Part shown: piece by piece, positions 28,647 through 36,920 of the stretch | Position numbering within the stretch: the stretch's first letter is position 1 | How the letters are laid out: every line of letters begins with the position of its first letter | NCBI RefSeq assembly: GCF_016106035.1 | Contig: NZ_JADKPZ010000004.1 | Coordinates: forward strand, 85,802-149,801 | Direction: 5' to 3' | Source of the DNA: Arcobacter vandammei | GTDB taxonomy: Bacteria; Campylobacterota; Campylobacteria; Campylobacterales; Arcobacteraceae | Length of the DNA stretch: 64,000 bases | Notes under the pieces: generated by a model | What the model saw: the letters and a program-made list of their open reading frames with translations, nothing else | What the model was told of the DNA's origin: nothing | Databases searched by the model: none | Position numbers and translations under genes: made by a program

Positions 28647-28925
28647 TTACTCTTCAAACTTTTTTGTAGAGATTTCAACTCCAATATATGAAGTGGTTTT
28701 TATAGCTTCTAAAATATCTTCTATTTTTACTTTTTCATCATAAATAACACTAACTTCTTTTGTATTAAGTCTTGCACTTACTTTTTGCACTCCATCAACT
28801 TCACTAATTGCCTTTTTAACAGCAGTTGTACAAAGTGGACAGTGCATACCATCAACTTTGAAAACAGATATTTCTAAAGCCAAAATAAATTTTGCTAAAA
28901 ATAAAAATAGAACTAAAATTTTCAT
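28647..28925 (-). CDS. MerP-like heavy-metal-binding periplasmic protein
   Basis: A 92-residue protein with a short signal peptide (KILVLFLFLAKFILA) and one HMA domain whose metal site is GMHCPLC near residue 27, followed by the typical AVKKAISEVDGVQ segment. Two cysteines would bind a soft metal ion such as Hg(II), Cu(I) or Zn(II) in the periplasm and hand it to the MerT-like carrier encoded 3 bases upstream. No mercuric reductase is visible here, so classical mercury detoxification is not implied. Confidence 0.85.
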   Translation of the reverse strand: MKILVLFLFLAKFILALEISVFKVDGMHCPLCTTAVKKAISEVDGVQKVSARLNTKEVSVIYDEKVKIEDILEAIKTTSYIGVEISTKKFEE

Positions 28926-28928
28926 AAA

Positions 28929-29255
28929 CTACTCCATAAAAAGTGGTAAAATCTCAGGATAAAAAAGCAAAGCTAAAATCAAAATAAAAAATAAACTAAA
29001 CAAAATATACTGTTTTTTTCTATCTTTTTTACTACAAGAACAAGATATTTTTTTCCTAAAATTATAAATTGCAATTAAAAAAAATATAAGAGATAAAATA
29101 GCAAGTGGAACTCTACTATATTCCAAAGTCGTAAAGAAGCCTAAAACTCCACTTGATACTCCAAAAAACAGAAATAAAAAAGCTGGTAAACAGCATAAAG
29201 TCGATAATAGTGCAGTAAAAACTGCACCAATTATCGCAAAATTTGATTTTTTCAT
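28929..29255 (-). CDS. MerT-like membrane metal transport protein
   Basis: A 108-residue protein with three hydrophobic segments. The first contains the vicinal cysteine pair in LLSTLCCLPAFLF, the hallmark of MerT-type carriers; a second cysteine pair (SCSCSKK) sits in the loop after helix 2, as in MerT. Its ATG overlaps the stop of the transglutaminase-like gene by 4 bases. The metal is unknown. Confidence 0.8.
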   Translation of the reverse strand: MKKSNFAIIGAVFTALLSTLCCLPAFLFLFFGVSSGVLGFFTTLEYSRVPLAILSLIFFLIAIYNFRKKISCSCSKKDRKKQYILFSLFFILILALLFYPEILPLFME

Positions 29256-30343
29256 AAAATCTCTTGTGAAGAATAAGTGTATTTAAACTCTTTTGGTTTG
29301 TAATAATCTTTTGCATCTTCACCAACTTCAGCATAAGGATAACCTAGCATATTTAGTGGATATTGAGTCGGTTTTGGCTCTAAGATAAAATCTCTTGCAC
29401 TATTAAATGCAGCCCAATTCATCTCCCACGAACCAAAGAAATAATCTTTTACACTAGCTAATTTTTTATCATCATTTGGTAAATTTTCAGCAAGTTTTAC
29501 TTTTAAAACATCAGCAGGATCACAAGGAACCCAACCAATCCCATCTATATAAAACTCTGCTCGACAATGTTGTCCACCTGTAACATCTGCAAAGCCTTTA
29601 TCATCTGCTTTTCCACAAGCATTTGAAATTTTTGATTGCCCTACTCTTATTCCAAAAGTTTCTCGTGCTGGAATTCCAGCATTTCTTAATAAACATACAA
29701 AAACAGAGCTTATATCTGTACATTTTCCACCATATATTTTATCTTCAATAGATTTTTGGGCATCTCCAATTCCACAACCAACAACACTCTCATCTCTATA
29801 CATAGTTGTAGTTGTCCAATCATATATTGCTTTTGCAATTTCTAGTGGAGTTTTTGTATCTTTTGATATATCTTTTGCATACTTTGTAAGTTTAGGAGTT
29901 ACAGGAATATGTTTTGTACCTTCTAAGAAAACTTTTACATCACTTGGATAATCAGTATTTGCTGTAGCTTTTGAAAAATCAGTAGTTCTCTCTTGCATAA
30001 CAAGTGCAAAATCTACATCTAAATTAGGTTTTACATCTTTATTATCCCATTTCACATATAAAACTCTTGTATCATAAGGATTTTTTACAATTTTTGCTTC
30101 TGTATAGTTTCCTTTATAATCAAAATTTACAACTTTATGGTAGCTTTCATCTTTTGGAAGTGGTACCCAAAGTTGTGTTACTTCACTACTTTGTTCAAAC
30201 TCATAACTATTTGTTACTTGAAATTTTCTTGGTGTTTTAGAGATTCCAAATGGATTTTTAGCATTTGCCAATGCAATATTTGGATACAAAAATGCTGCAC
30301 TTGATAGTGCAAAAGTTGTTTTTAAAAATGTTCGTCTTTTCAT
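29252..30343 (-). CDS. Tat-exported transglutaminase-like protein
   Basis: A 363-residue protein with a twin-arginine-like signal (KRRTFLKTTFALSSAAFLYP). After a beta-rich N-terminal half, a transglutaminase/protease-like core follows: the cysteine in GGKCTDISSVFVCLLRNAGIPAR, the histidine in GGQHCRAEFYIDG and the aspartate in WVPCDPADV give the Cys-His-Asp triad. Such domains can be peptidases or cross-linking enzymes; substrates cannot be told. It is the first gene of an operon with the MerT/MerP-like genes, an unusual combination. Confidence 0.85.
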   Translation of the reverse strand: MKRRTFLKTTFALSSAAFLYPNIALANAKNPFGISKTPRKFQVTNSYEFEQSSEVTQLWVPLPKDESYHKVVNFDYKGNYTEAKIVKNPYDTRVLYVKWDNKDVKPNLDVDFALVMQERTTDFSKATANTDYPSDVKVFLEGTKHIPVTPKLTKYAKDISKDTKTPLEIAKAIYDWTTTTMYRDESVVGCGIGDAQKSIEDKIYGGKCTDISSVFVCLLRNAGIPARETFGIRVGQSKISNACGKADDKGFADVTGGQHCRAEFYIDGIGWVPCDPADVLKVKLAENLPNDDKKLASVKDYFFGSWEMNWAAFNSARDFILEPKPTQYPLNMLGYPYAEVGEDAKDYYKPKEFKYTYSSQEIL

Positions 30344-30408
30344 GATTTTTCTCTATATTTTTTTGTTCTATTAAGAGATAAAGGAGAGTTTTAAGCCCTT
30401 TATGTCGA

Positions 30409-30423
30409 ACCATAACCTATGGT
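30409..30423. promoter_or_regulatory. Palindromic operator candidate
   Basis: ACCATA-ACC-TATGGT is a perfect inverted repeat 66-80 bases upstream of the transglutaminase-like gene. Its layout resembles MerR-family operators, though no regulator gene is adjacent. Confidence 0.35.
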
Positions 30424-30562
30424 CTATGAACTATATTAGAAAAATCATAGTCAATTTTTTATAAGTTGCAACTTAAATAGTAAAATATTTTTTACTTTTA
30501 TTTAACTAAATATTTTAAATTGCTTAAGTATAATACTTTTAATTTAAAATAAAGATAGGCAA

Positions 30563-31600
30563 ATGAACAATGAATATAAATTAACTAAATTTGTTCAAGC
30601 TGCTGGTTGTGCTGCAAAGATGGGTCCGGGGGATCTAAAACAAGCTCTTTGCCACCTAAAAGCAAATAGTGAACAAGTATTAGTAGGATTTGATACAAGT
30701 GATGATGCTGGAGTTTATCAACTAAGCCCTGATTTAGCTTTAGTTCAAACAGTAGATTTTATAACTCCTGTTATTGATGATCCATATATTTATGGGCAAA
30801 TTGCAGCTGCAAACTCTTTAAGTGATGTTTTTGCTATGGGAGGTGAAGTTAAAACAGCCCTAAATATTGTTGGTTTTGATAGTAAAAATGTATCAAAAGA
30901 GGCTTTAGCTGAGATATTAAAAGGTGGTTTTGATAAAGTAAAAGAGTGTGGTGGCTCACTTTTAGGTGGGCATACTATTGGTTCGCCTGAGATGTACTAT
31001 GGACTTAGTGTAACAGGAGTTATAAACCCAAAAGATGTAAAAAGAAATAATGGTGCAAGAGCTGGTGATGTATTGGTTCTTACAAAGCCTTTGGGTATGG
31101 GAGTTTTAACAACAGCAATAAAAAGAGATTTGCTAGAACTTCCTTTAATCAAACATTGTGCTGATATTATGGCTAGTTTAAACTATTTACCATCAAGAAT
31201 TATGAAAAAATATAGAGTAAACTCTTGTACTGATATTACAGGATTTGGGTTTTTGGGTCATGCTTTTGAGTGTATAAATGAAAATATTAGCTTCTCTATA
31301 AACTCAAGAAATGTTCCTTTTGTAAAAGAGGCTTACGAACTATGTAAAGCGCAAGTAGTTCCAGGAGGTTCAAAAAGAAACCAAAAATTTTTAGAAGATA
31401 AAGTTAGCTACTCTTCTAGTGTAGATGAAACTCTAAGAACAATACTATGCGATGCTCAAACATCTGGTGGACTTTTAATAGCTATAAATAAAGACGATGC
31501 AAAAGAGTATATAAAAGAGCTTGAAGAGTTAAGTTTTGGATATGCAAAAATAGTTGGTGAAGTAATACCAAAAAGTAGTAGTCCAATTATAGTTTGTTAA
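30563..31600 (+). CDS. selD: Selenophosphate synthetase
   Basis: A 345-residue enzyme that makes selenophosphate from selenide and ATP, the selenium donor for Sec-tRNA. The catalytic loop reads AAGCAAKMGPGDL near residue 14, with cysteine where some homologues carry selenocysteine. Other family motifs: DDAGVYQL, QTVDFITPVIDDPY with AANSLSDVFAMGG, LLGGHTIGS and TDITGFGFLGHA. It stands alone between divergent or convergent neighbours, 11 kb from selA and selB. Confidence 0.96.
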   Translation: MNNEYKLTKFVQAAGCAAKMGPGDLKQALCHLKANSEQVLVGFDTSDDAGVYQLSPDLALVQTVDFITPVIDDPYIYGQIAAANSLSDVFAMGGEVKTALNIVGFDSKNVSKEALAEILKGGFDKVKECGGSLLGGHTIGSPEMYYGLSVTGVINPKDVKRNNGARAGDVLVLTKPLGMGVLTTAIKRDLLELPLIKHCADIMASLNYLPSRIMKKYRVNSCTDITGFGFLGHAFECINENISFSINSRNVPFVKEAYELCKAQVVPGGSKRNQKFLEDKVSYSSSVDETLRTILCDAQTSGGLLIAINKDDAKEYIKELEELSFGYAKIVGEVIPKSSSPIIVC

Positions 31601-31627
31601 GCAAAACTTTTTAGTTTTGCTTACAAA
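31592..31627. terminator. Terminator between selD and Sel1-repeat genes
   Basis: GTTTGTTAAGCAAAAC and GTTTTGCTTACAAAC form a long stem around a T-rich loop, spanning the selD stop and the end of the convergent gene. Confidence 0.7.
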
Positions 31628-32120
31628 CCTCTGGTCTTGTTTCACAAATAAGCTCTATTGAGTGCTTTGCTTCGCTAAATCCATCTTTACTCGCTTTAGA
31701 AAACCAAGTTAAAGCCTCTTTAAAATCCTCTTTTACTTCTACTAAACTAGGTTTTATATCATCTTTCTCATCCATATATTTGTTACAAGATGTTGGCTTT
31801 CCATCTGTATTTGTATCTTTGATACTCTCTTCACCCAAATAATATATAATCCCTAAATTATATTTTGCTTCAGTATGTCCTAAAGCTGCAGATTTTTTAT
31901 AATATTTTACTGCTTCACTGATATTTTGTCTAACCCAACAGCCATAATCATACAATCTAGCCAACTCAAACAAAACATCTTTATCCTGCTTTTTTTCTAA
32001 ACTTTTTAAAATTGTATAAGCCTCTTTATAATCTTCATTTTCCAAAGCTCTTGTTACATCATCAAAATTTTTTGCATTTAAAATTGTAAGTAATACAAAA
32101 AATAAAATTAATCTTTTCAT
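31611..32120 (-). CDS. Exported Sel1-repeat (SLR) protein, short
   Basis: A 169-residue protein with a signal peptide (KRLILFFVLLTILNA) and about three Sel1-like repeats, seen as ARLYDYGCWVRQNISEAVKY, KYNLGIIYYLGEES and EALTWFSKASKDGFSEAKHS. Pairs of cysteines (C in YDYGCWV, TSCNKYM, ICETRPEVC) resemble the disulfide-bonded Helicobacter cysteine-rich (Hcp) proteins. It overlaps the next SLR gene by 4 bases. The role is unknown; SLR proteins usually mediate protein contacts. Confidence 0.8.
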   Translation of the reverse strand: MKRLILFFVLLTILNAKNFDDVTRALENEDYKEAYTILKSLEKKQDKDVLFELARLYDYGCWVRQNISEAVKYYKKSAALGHTEAKYNLGIIYYLGEESIKDTNTDGKPTSCNKYMDEKDDIKPSLVEVKEDFKEALTWFSKASKDGFSEAKHSIELICETRPEVCKQN

Positions 32121-32938
32121 ATATCCTCTTTATCACTATTTAGAAATTCTTTCATCCAAAATTTTGCCATATTTAAATCTTTTTTTACTCCATATCCCAA
32201 TTCATACATAGTTGAAAGATTTTTTTGGGCATCTTTTAAGCCTTGCTTTGCAGCTTTCTCATACCATAAAACAGCCTCTTCATAGTTGTCTTTATAGTAC
32301 TCTTGCAAACCCATTTCATATTGAGCATTTTTATTTCCTGCATTAGCTGAAATTAAAAAGAGTTCAAAAGGCTCAATATTATCAGGTTTTTGCTCAAAAT
32401 CAAAATATTCACAAATATAAGCTATATAAAAAAGTGCATCTGTGTCATTTTTCTTCGCCAAAGCCTTAAAAACATCCAAAGCTTTTAGATACTCTTCTTG
32501 TTTAAAAAATGCAATTCCATCTTTTAAATAAATCTTTGCTTCAGCTTCTTCAAAAAGTTTCATCATCTCTTTTGCTTCAAGATTTCCATTTATAATTGCC
32601 AAATCAAAATAATCTTTTGCTATTTCATCATCTTTTGGAACATCTTTTCCTCTATGATATATCATAGCAAGACAAAAAGCCGCATCTGCGTGATTTTTTT
32701 TTGTTGCCTCTTCATAATAAAACATTGCTTTTTCTATATCTTTTTCCACAAAATCGGCTTTTTCATACATTCTACCTAAATAATATTGAGCTATTTTATT
32801 GTTTTTTTCGGCAAATTTTTCAAAAATTTTAAAAGCTTTTATATAATCAAACTCATCATAAGCCTTAATTCCCTCTTCAAGTTTTGAGGAGAAAATAGGA
32901 GTGAAAAATAGAGCTAATTTTGATATAAAATTTTTCAA
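32117..32938 (-). CDS. Exported Sel1-repeat (SLR) protein, long
   Basis: A 273-residue protein with a hydrophobic N-terminus (FISKLALFFTPIFS) and roughly six TPR/Sel1-like helical repeats, for example AQYYLGRMYEKADFVEKD, AAFCLAMIYHRGKDVPKD and AQKNLSTMYELGYGVKKD. It is the first gene of a two-gene operon with the shorter SLR protein. No enzymatic motif is seen. The pair lies between selD and the restriction cluster. Confidence 0.8.
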   Translation of the reverse strand: MKNFISKLALFFTPIFSSKLEEGIKAYDEFDYIKAFKIFEKFAEKNNKIAQYYLGRMYEKADFVEKDIEKAMFYYEEATKKNHADAAFCLAMIYHRGKDVPKDDEIAKDYFDLAIINGNLEAKEMMKLFEEAEAKIYLKDGIAFFKQEEYLKALDVFKALAKKNDTDALFYIAYICEYFDFEQKPDNIEPFELFLISANAGNKNAQYEMGLQEYYKDNYEEAVLWYEKAAKQGLKDAQKNLSTMYELGYGVKKDLNMAKFWMKEFLNSDKEDI

Positions 32939-32981
32939 AATAATCCTTTAAAAATATCTTTTGTTATTATACAAAATCACT

Positions 32982-34211
32982 TTATAGCAATCCTTTAAAT
33001 GCTTTGTCTAAAATTGAAGCTTTTAGCTCTTTTAGACTTTGCATTTTTGATTTTTGAAGCTCTTTTATTTTTTCTATTTTACTTGAAATTTCATCTAAAT
33101 ATGAAACTACTTTTTGTTGAGTTTCTAGGGGTGGGAGTGATACTTCTGCCTCTTTAAGATTTTTGATAGTAATTTGTGGCTGTGCACTTCCACTTTGTAC
33201 ATCTTTCAAGTAATTTATAAATTGTGGAGAAAATAAATATTTATAGATATACCTATTGTATATTGAATTTTTATCTTTAAGTCTTATAATTGCCATACCA
33301 CTATTAATTCTTATATTATCAAAATTAATTGACTTATCGTAGATAGCAACATTACCTATTGTACCTCTAGTAGTTATTATTAAATCTTCTCTATCTAATT
33401 TTCCTTTTCTTAAAATATTGTCTTTTTCTTTTGTTATAAACTGATTTTCTAAAAATATAAAACCATTTTTTGTTACATTCTTTGCATTTAAAAATAAACA
33501 AAATTCATCTTCAAAAAACTCTTCTTTTTTTGGATAATTAACTCCCCTATCACCATCTATAAGAAATGCAATATTATCTAAATATTTTTTCTCATATTTC
33601 TCTTCTAATTCTTCAAAAATATCATTTAAAACACTTGCCATAAAAATATCTGATTCATCTATGTTTTTTTGATGAAGTAAAATAGCTTTATCAATTTTAG
33701 CAAAAAGCAAATCCAGTTTTTCCACAATCCTTTTTTGCTCTTCAAGTGGTGGAAGTGGAAACCATTGCTCTTTTAATTTTGTAAGATTGATATTATTTTG
33801 TGCAACTCCAACAGATATTTTTTGAATTTCATTTGTAATAAACTTCAAACCATAGTACATATAAAATAAATCTATATTTTCATTTGGTTGAATACCACTA
33901 ATTGCTTGATTTGTAGTAGCTTCAATATCTAATATTCCTATTTTTCCTATTGTTGCAAATATTGTATAAAGAATTGTTCCTTTTGAAAATAATTTAGCTG
34001 ATGAATTATCTAATCCACTTTTAGTAATAAATTCTTCTGTTTTAGATACATACATATCATCTGTAATATCTGAAATTTTAACCCAAGGAATATCTCCATT
34101 TTCCCAATATGCCTTATTGCTTCTTGAAGGAGTACCACCACTTTGAAACTTAGCTAATTCTCCTAACTTCTTCCACTCCCAACCTTTTGGTAACTCATAT
34201 AATTCACTCAT
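32982..34211 (-). CDS. hsdS: Type I restriction-modification specificity subunit
   Basis: A 409-residue HsdS with two target-recognition domains: the first begins ELPKGWEWKKLGELAKFQSGG and ends near LPPLEEQKRIVEKLD, the second spans about 230-385 and ends LPPLETQQKVVSYLDE. Each is followed by a conserved helix that spaces the two half-sites. It defines the DNA sequence recognised by the HsdM/HsdR complex. ATG 34211 is preferred, with AGG upstream; an earlier in-frame start at 34268 lies in the hairpin repeat. It is separated from hsdM by the HEPN gene. Confidence 0.93.
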   Translation of the reverse strand: MSELYELPKGWEWKKLGELAKFQSGGTPSRSNKAYWENGDIPWVKISDITDDMYVSKTEEFITKSGLDNSSAKLFSKGTILYTIFATIGKIGILDIEATTNQAISGIQPNENIDLFYMYYGLKFITNEIQKISVGVAQNNINLTKLKEQWFPLPPLEEQKRIVEKLDLLFAKIDKAILLHQKNIDESDIFMASVLNDIFEELEEKYEKKYLDNIAFLIDGDRGVNYPKKEEFFEDEFCLFLNAKNVTKNGFIFLENQFITKEKDNILRKGKLDREDLIITTRGTIGNVAIYDKSINFDNIRINSGMAIIRLKDKNSIYNRYIYKYLFSPQFINYLKDVQSGSAQPQITIKNLKEAEVSLPPLETQQKVVSYLDEISSKIEKIKELQKSKMQSLKELKASILDKAFKGLL

Positions 34212-34229
34212 ATTTAAGCCTAAACATTT

Positions 34230-34319
34230 TATAATCCTTTTGTAATTCCCCTGTAAGCCTATATACAAGCTTCAAGCTCCGAGATATAGCCTGGGGTGAT
34301 TTTTTATTCAACACTTTTT
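34230..34319. repeat. Structured direct repeat, copy 1 (downstream of HEPN gene)
   Basis: About 90 bp resembling 34952-35029. Shared parts in order: TATAATYCTT, CCC, GTAAGYCT, a loop, GATAWAGCYTGGG, and the exact 19-mer TTTTTATTCAACACTTTTT (34301-34319). The inner part folds into a hairpin: CCCC...TATAT (about 34248-34262) against ATATA...GGGG (about 34284-34296). Confidence 0.75.
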
Positions 34320-34342
34320 TACTAAATCCAAAAATATTTATT

Positions 34343-34927
34343 TTAATCACAATTTACCTTTTTTGTAAATTCTGCTATTTCAATATCAAAATATCCTAAT
34401 ATTTCATAAATATCATTATAAATATTTTCGAACTCTTTTTTATTGATAATTTTATCATAGTGAAATACTTTGTTTCTGAATATTCTAATATGATTTAATT
34501 TTTTGTTCATATAATCTCTGTCTATAAATTTTTCACTTGCTTTTGGTAAATTTGGAAATATATCTTTGATTGTTTTTATTCTCATAATATGTGCATAATC
34601 TTTTCTAAATAATGCAGTCCAAAATCCAAAACTAAGTTCTGATATTATTTTATTATGAATATCTGTATTTGAACTTTTATTTATCCGTTGCTTAACTTCA
34701 TTTATCTTATTTTTTGAATTACTATTTAAAAAATCATTTTCAAGCCAATTGGTAGATATATTTTCAAGAAAACAATGATTTATAGAGTTTCGTAAACTAA
34801 CTTCCAACATACAAAGTAAGACATAAGACTCTTTTGAATTTTTTAGATTATGTTGATATTCTTCAAAATCAACATAAACATTCAATCGTTGAGTAGATAA
34901 GAATTGAGTTTTTACAATATCTTTCAA
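34343..34927 (-). CDS. Abi-like HEPN-domain protein
   Basis: A 194-residue, all-helical protein resembling the Abi_2 (AbiD/AbiF) family. LEVSLRNSINH near residue 41 and LSFGFWTALFRKDY near residue 98 are typical of the family. IRIFRNKVFHYDK near residue 148 supplies R151-N-K-V-F-H156, the Rx4-6H motif of HEPN ribonucleases. HEPN proteins next to type I restriction genes usually act as abortive-infection or toxin-like RNases that fire when restriction fails. It is inserted between hsdM and hsdS and flanked by the two structured repeats. RNase activity is inferred from the motif only. Confidence 0.8.
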   Translation of the reverse strand: MKDIVKTQFLSTQRLNVYVDFEEYQHNLKNSKESYVLLCMLEVSLRNSINHCFLENISTNWLENDFLNSNSKNKINEVKQRINKSSNTDIHNKIISELSFGFWTALFRKDYAHIMRIKTIKDIFPNLPKASEKFIDRDYMNKKLNHIRIFRNKVFHYDKIINKKEFENIYNDIYEILGYFDIEIAEFTKKVNCD

Positions 34928-34951
34928 ACTTGACTTCCTTTTTCTATTTCG

Positions 34952-35029
34952 TTATAATTCTTCCATGGTGCCCAGTAAGTCTTTATCCTTTGAGATAAAG
35001 CTTGGGACTTTTTTTATTCAACACTTTTT
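34952..35029. repeat. Structured direct repeat, copy 2 (upstream of HEPN gene)
   Basis: About 78 bp matching 34230-34319. The hairpin is CCC(AGT)AAG(T)CTTTATC (34971-34987) against GATAAAG-CTT-GGG (about 34993-35006), loop CTTTGA. The stem differs from copy 1 at paired positions (TTTATC/GATAAA here, TATAT/ATATA there). It runs into the last codons of hsdM. Confidence 0.75.
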
Positions 35030-36498
35030 CCAATCAAAATATCTTCAACTTCATTTAATAAATCATCTATCAAAGCATTGTTTAGTTTTATATTTTCTAC
35101 AAGTTCTATTGGGCTTTTGTGTTCTATTTTCTCATTTTTATTTGGATTTTTTGCACTCAAATCAAAATCTTTTATATCATTTACATTTACAACCCAGCTA
35201 TTTTGAGTAATTTCTCTTTTTTCAAAACTTTCTAAAAACTCTGCAAAATGCTCATAGATTATTGGTTTATTTTTTGTAAGCTTGTATGGTGGATTTACTT
35301 CATAGTAGTAAATTTCGCTTGTACTTCCAGCTCTATCAAAAAACAGAACATTTGTTTTTACCGCACTATAAGGCAAAAAAACTCCACTAGGAAGAGATAA
35401 AATCGTATGGACATTAAACTTTTCTAGTAGCTCTTGTTTTACACTAGAAAATGCACTATTTGTTTGAAATAAAACACCCTCAGGCACTACAACTCCACAC
35501 TTTCCACCTTGTTTTAAATGGCTCATCATATGTTGTAAAAATAGCAACTCTGTTGAATTTGATTTTACTGGAAAGTTGTTTTGTATCTGCTCTTTTTCTT
35601 TTCCACCAAAAGGGGGATTTGCTAAAATACAATCAAATCTATCTTTCTCTTCAAGTCCTCTATTATTTTCTGTTAGTGTATTTTTTTTAGCTATATTTGG
35701 AGATTCTATTCCGTGTAAAATCATATTCATAACACCCATCACATAGGATAGTGGGGTTTTTTCATTTCCAAAAAAAGTATCTTCATTTAAAAACCTCAAC
35801 TGATCTGTTGAAAGCTCATTTTGTATATTTTTTTCTACATCTTTGTATTTTATATGATTATATGCTTCGATTAAAAATCCACAACTTCCAACCGCTGGGT
35901 CATATACTGTTTGCCCTATTTTTGGGTTTACGATTTGTGTTATTACTTTTATAAGCGGTCGTGGAGTGTAAAATTCCCCACTATTTCCACCATCGCTTCC
36001 CATATCTTTTAAGAGTTTTTCATAAATAAGTGAAAGTTGAAACAAATCAGAAGATGAGTGAAAATTCATATCATCCACAATATCAAGCACTTCTCTAAGT
36101 GTATGTCCGTTTGCGATACGATTGTCTAAAAACTCAAAAATAGCCCCTATTTTGTACTTTATAGATTTTGGGTTTTCTGTGATATTTTTGAAACTTTTTA
36201 GATATGGAAATAAATCTTTATTTACAAAATCTAGTAAATCATCTCCGCTTAAAGCATTTAAAATATCTATTTTTCCATCTTTTTTGGGTGCAGCCCATAT
36301 ATTCCAACGATACTTTTCATCTAAAATATAGCTATATGTTTCTCCATCTAGCTCTGCATCTTCATAGCTACTATCTTCAAAATCTGATAAAAATTTTAAA
36401 AATAGTACCCAAGAAATCTGCTCTGTGTAGTGCATTGCTCCACTTATTCCATCATCTCTTCTTAAAATATCTGTTATTCTGTTTATTTTGCTTTCCAA
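35014..36498 (-). CDS. hsdM: Type I restriction-modification DNA methyltransferase subunit
   Basis: A 494-residue N6-adenine methyltransferase. The N-terminal helical HsdM domain is followed by the SAM-binding motif I (VYDPAVGSCGFL near residue 197) and the catalytic motif IV NPPF (ILANPPFGGKEK near residue 290). It methylates host sites set by HsdS and is required for restriction with HsdR. The start codon is TTG with AAGGAAAG upstream. Unusually, it is separated from hsdR by a STAND-type gene and a 420-base gap holding a tandem palindrome array. Confidence 0.95.
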   Translation of the reverse strand: MESKINRITDILRRDDGISGAMHYTEQISWVLFLKFLSDFEDSSYEDAELDGETYSYILDEKYRWNIWAAPKKDGKIDILNALSGDDLLDFVNKDLFPYLKSFKNITENPKSIKYKIGAIFEFLDNRIANGHTLREVLDIVDDMNFHSSSDLFQLSLIYEKLLKDMGSDGGNSGEFYTPRPLIKVITQIVNPKIGQTVYDPAVGSCGFLIEAYNHIKYKDVEKNIQNELSTDQLRFLNEDTFFGNEKTPLSYVMGVMNMILHGIESPNIAKKNTLTENNRGLEEKDRFDCILANPPFGGKEKEQIQNNFPVKSNSTELLFLQHMMSHLKQGGKCGVVVPEGVLFQTNSAFSSVKQELLEKFNVHTILSLPSGVFLPYSAVKTNVLFFDRAGSTSEIYYYEVNPPYKLTKNKPIIYEHFAEFLESFEKREITQNSWVVNVNDIKDFDLSAKNPNKNEKIEHKSPIELVENIKLNNALIDDLLNEVEDILIGKSVE

Positions 36499-36532
36499 AT
36501 TTCTTTCCTTTTTCGTTGGTGTTTTTAAATCT

Positions 36533-36803
36533 ATATGTAAAAAATTTGCTGTTTTTTTTACATATCACTTCTTATATGTTAAATTTTTGCTGTTTTTTTT
36601 ACATAGCTTTGAAACTATGTTAATTTTTTTCTATTTTTTTAACATAGGTTTGAAACTATGTGTAAATTTTCTGATTTTTTACTCATAGCTTATATCGAAA
36701 ATATTTTAATTTTTCGACATATTGATTTTTTATGTCGAAATTTTTACTTTTTTCGACATATTAATTTTATATGTCATTTTAAATGCCTTTTTTCAACATA
36801 TCA
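36533..36803 (-). repeat. Tandem array of ~40-bp palindromic units upstream of hsdM
   Basis: About seven degenerate units. ACATA-type motifs start at 36560, 36601, 36642, about 36683, 36717, 36756 and 36796, giving spacings of 41, 41, 41, 34, 39 and 40. Clear stems: ACATAT/ATATGT (36560/36574), ACATAG/CTATGT (36601/36615 and 36642/36656), TTTCGACATA/TATGTCGAAA (36712/36731) and GACATAT/ATATGTC (36755/36769). Between stems are T-tracts (A-tracts in the hsdM mRNA sense). The remaining gap to 36920 is AT-rich without further structure seen. Confidence 0.8.
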
Positions 36804-36920
36804 AAAAGCTCTAAATTTATAAAATATTTACTATTTTTATTTTTATAATCCTTGTAACTCCATTTAAGTTTACCAAAGTCCTATTTACTAAGGATAAATT
36901 ATTGAACTTTCTATTTATTA

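Noticed and set aside
28647..29255. Complete mercury resistance operon
   Set aside because: Only MerP- and MerT-like proteins are present; no MerA or MerR, and the operon partner is a transglutaminase-like protein.
30563..31600. Selenocysteine in SelD
   Set aside because: The catalytic loop reads GCAAK with a normal cysteine codon; no in-frame TGA is present.
36533..36803. CRISPR array upstream of hsdM
   Set aside because: Units are degenerate palindromes about 40 bp apart without constant repeats, unique spacers of regular size or cas genes nearby.
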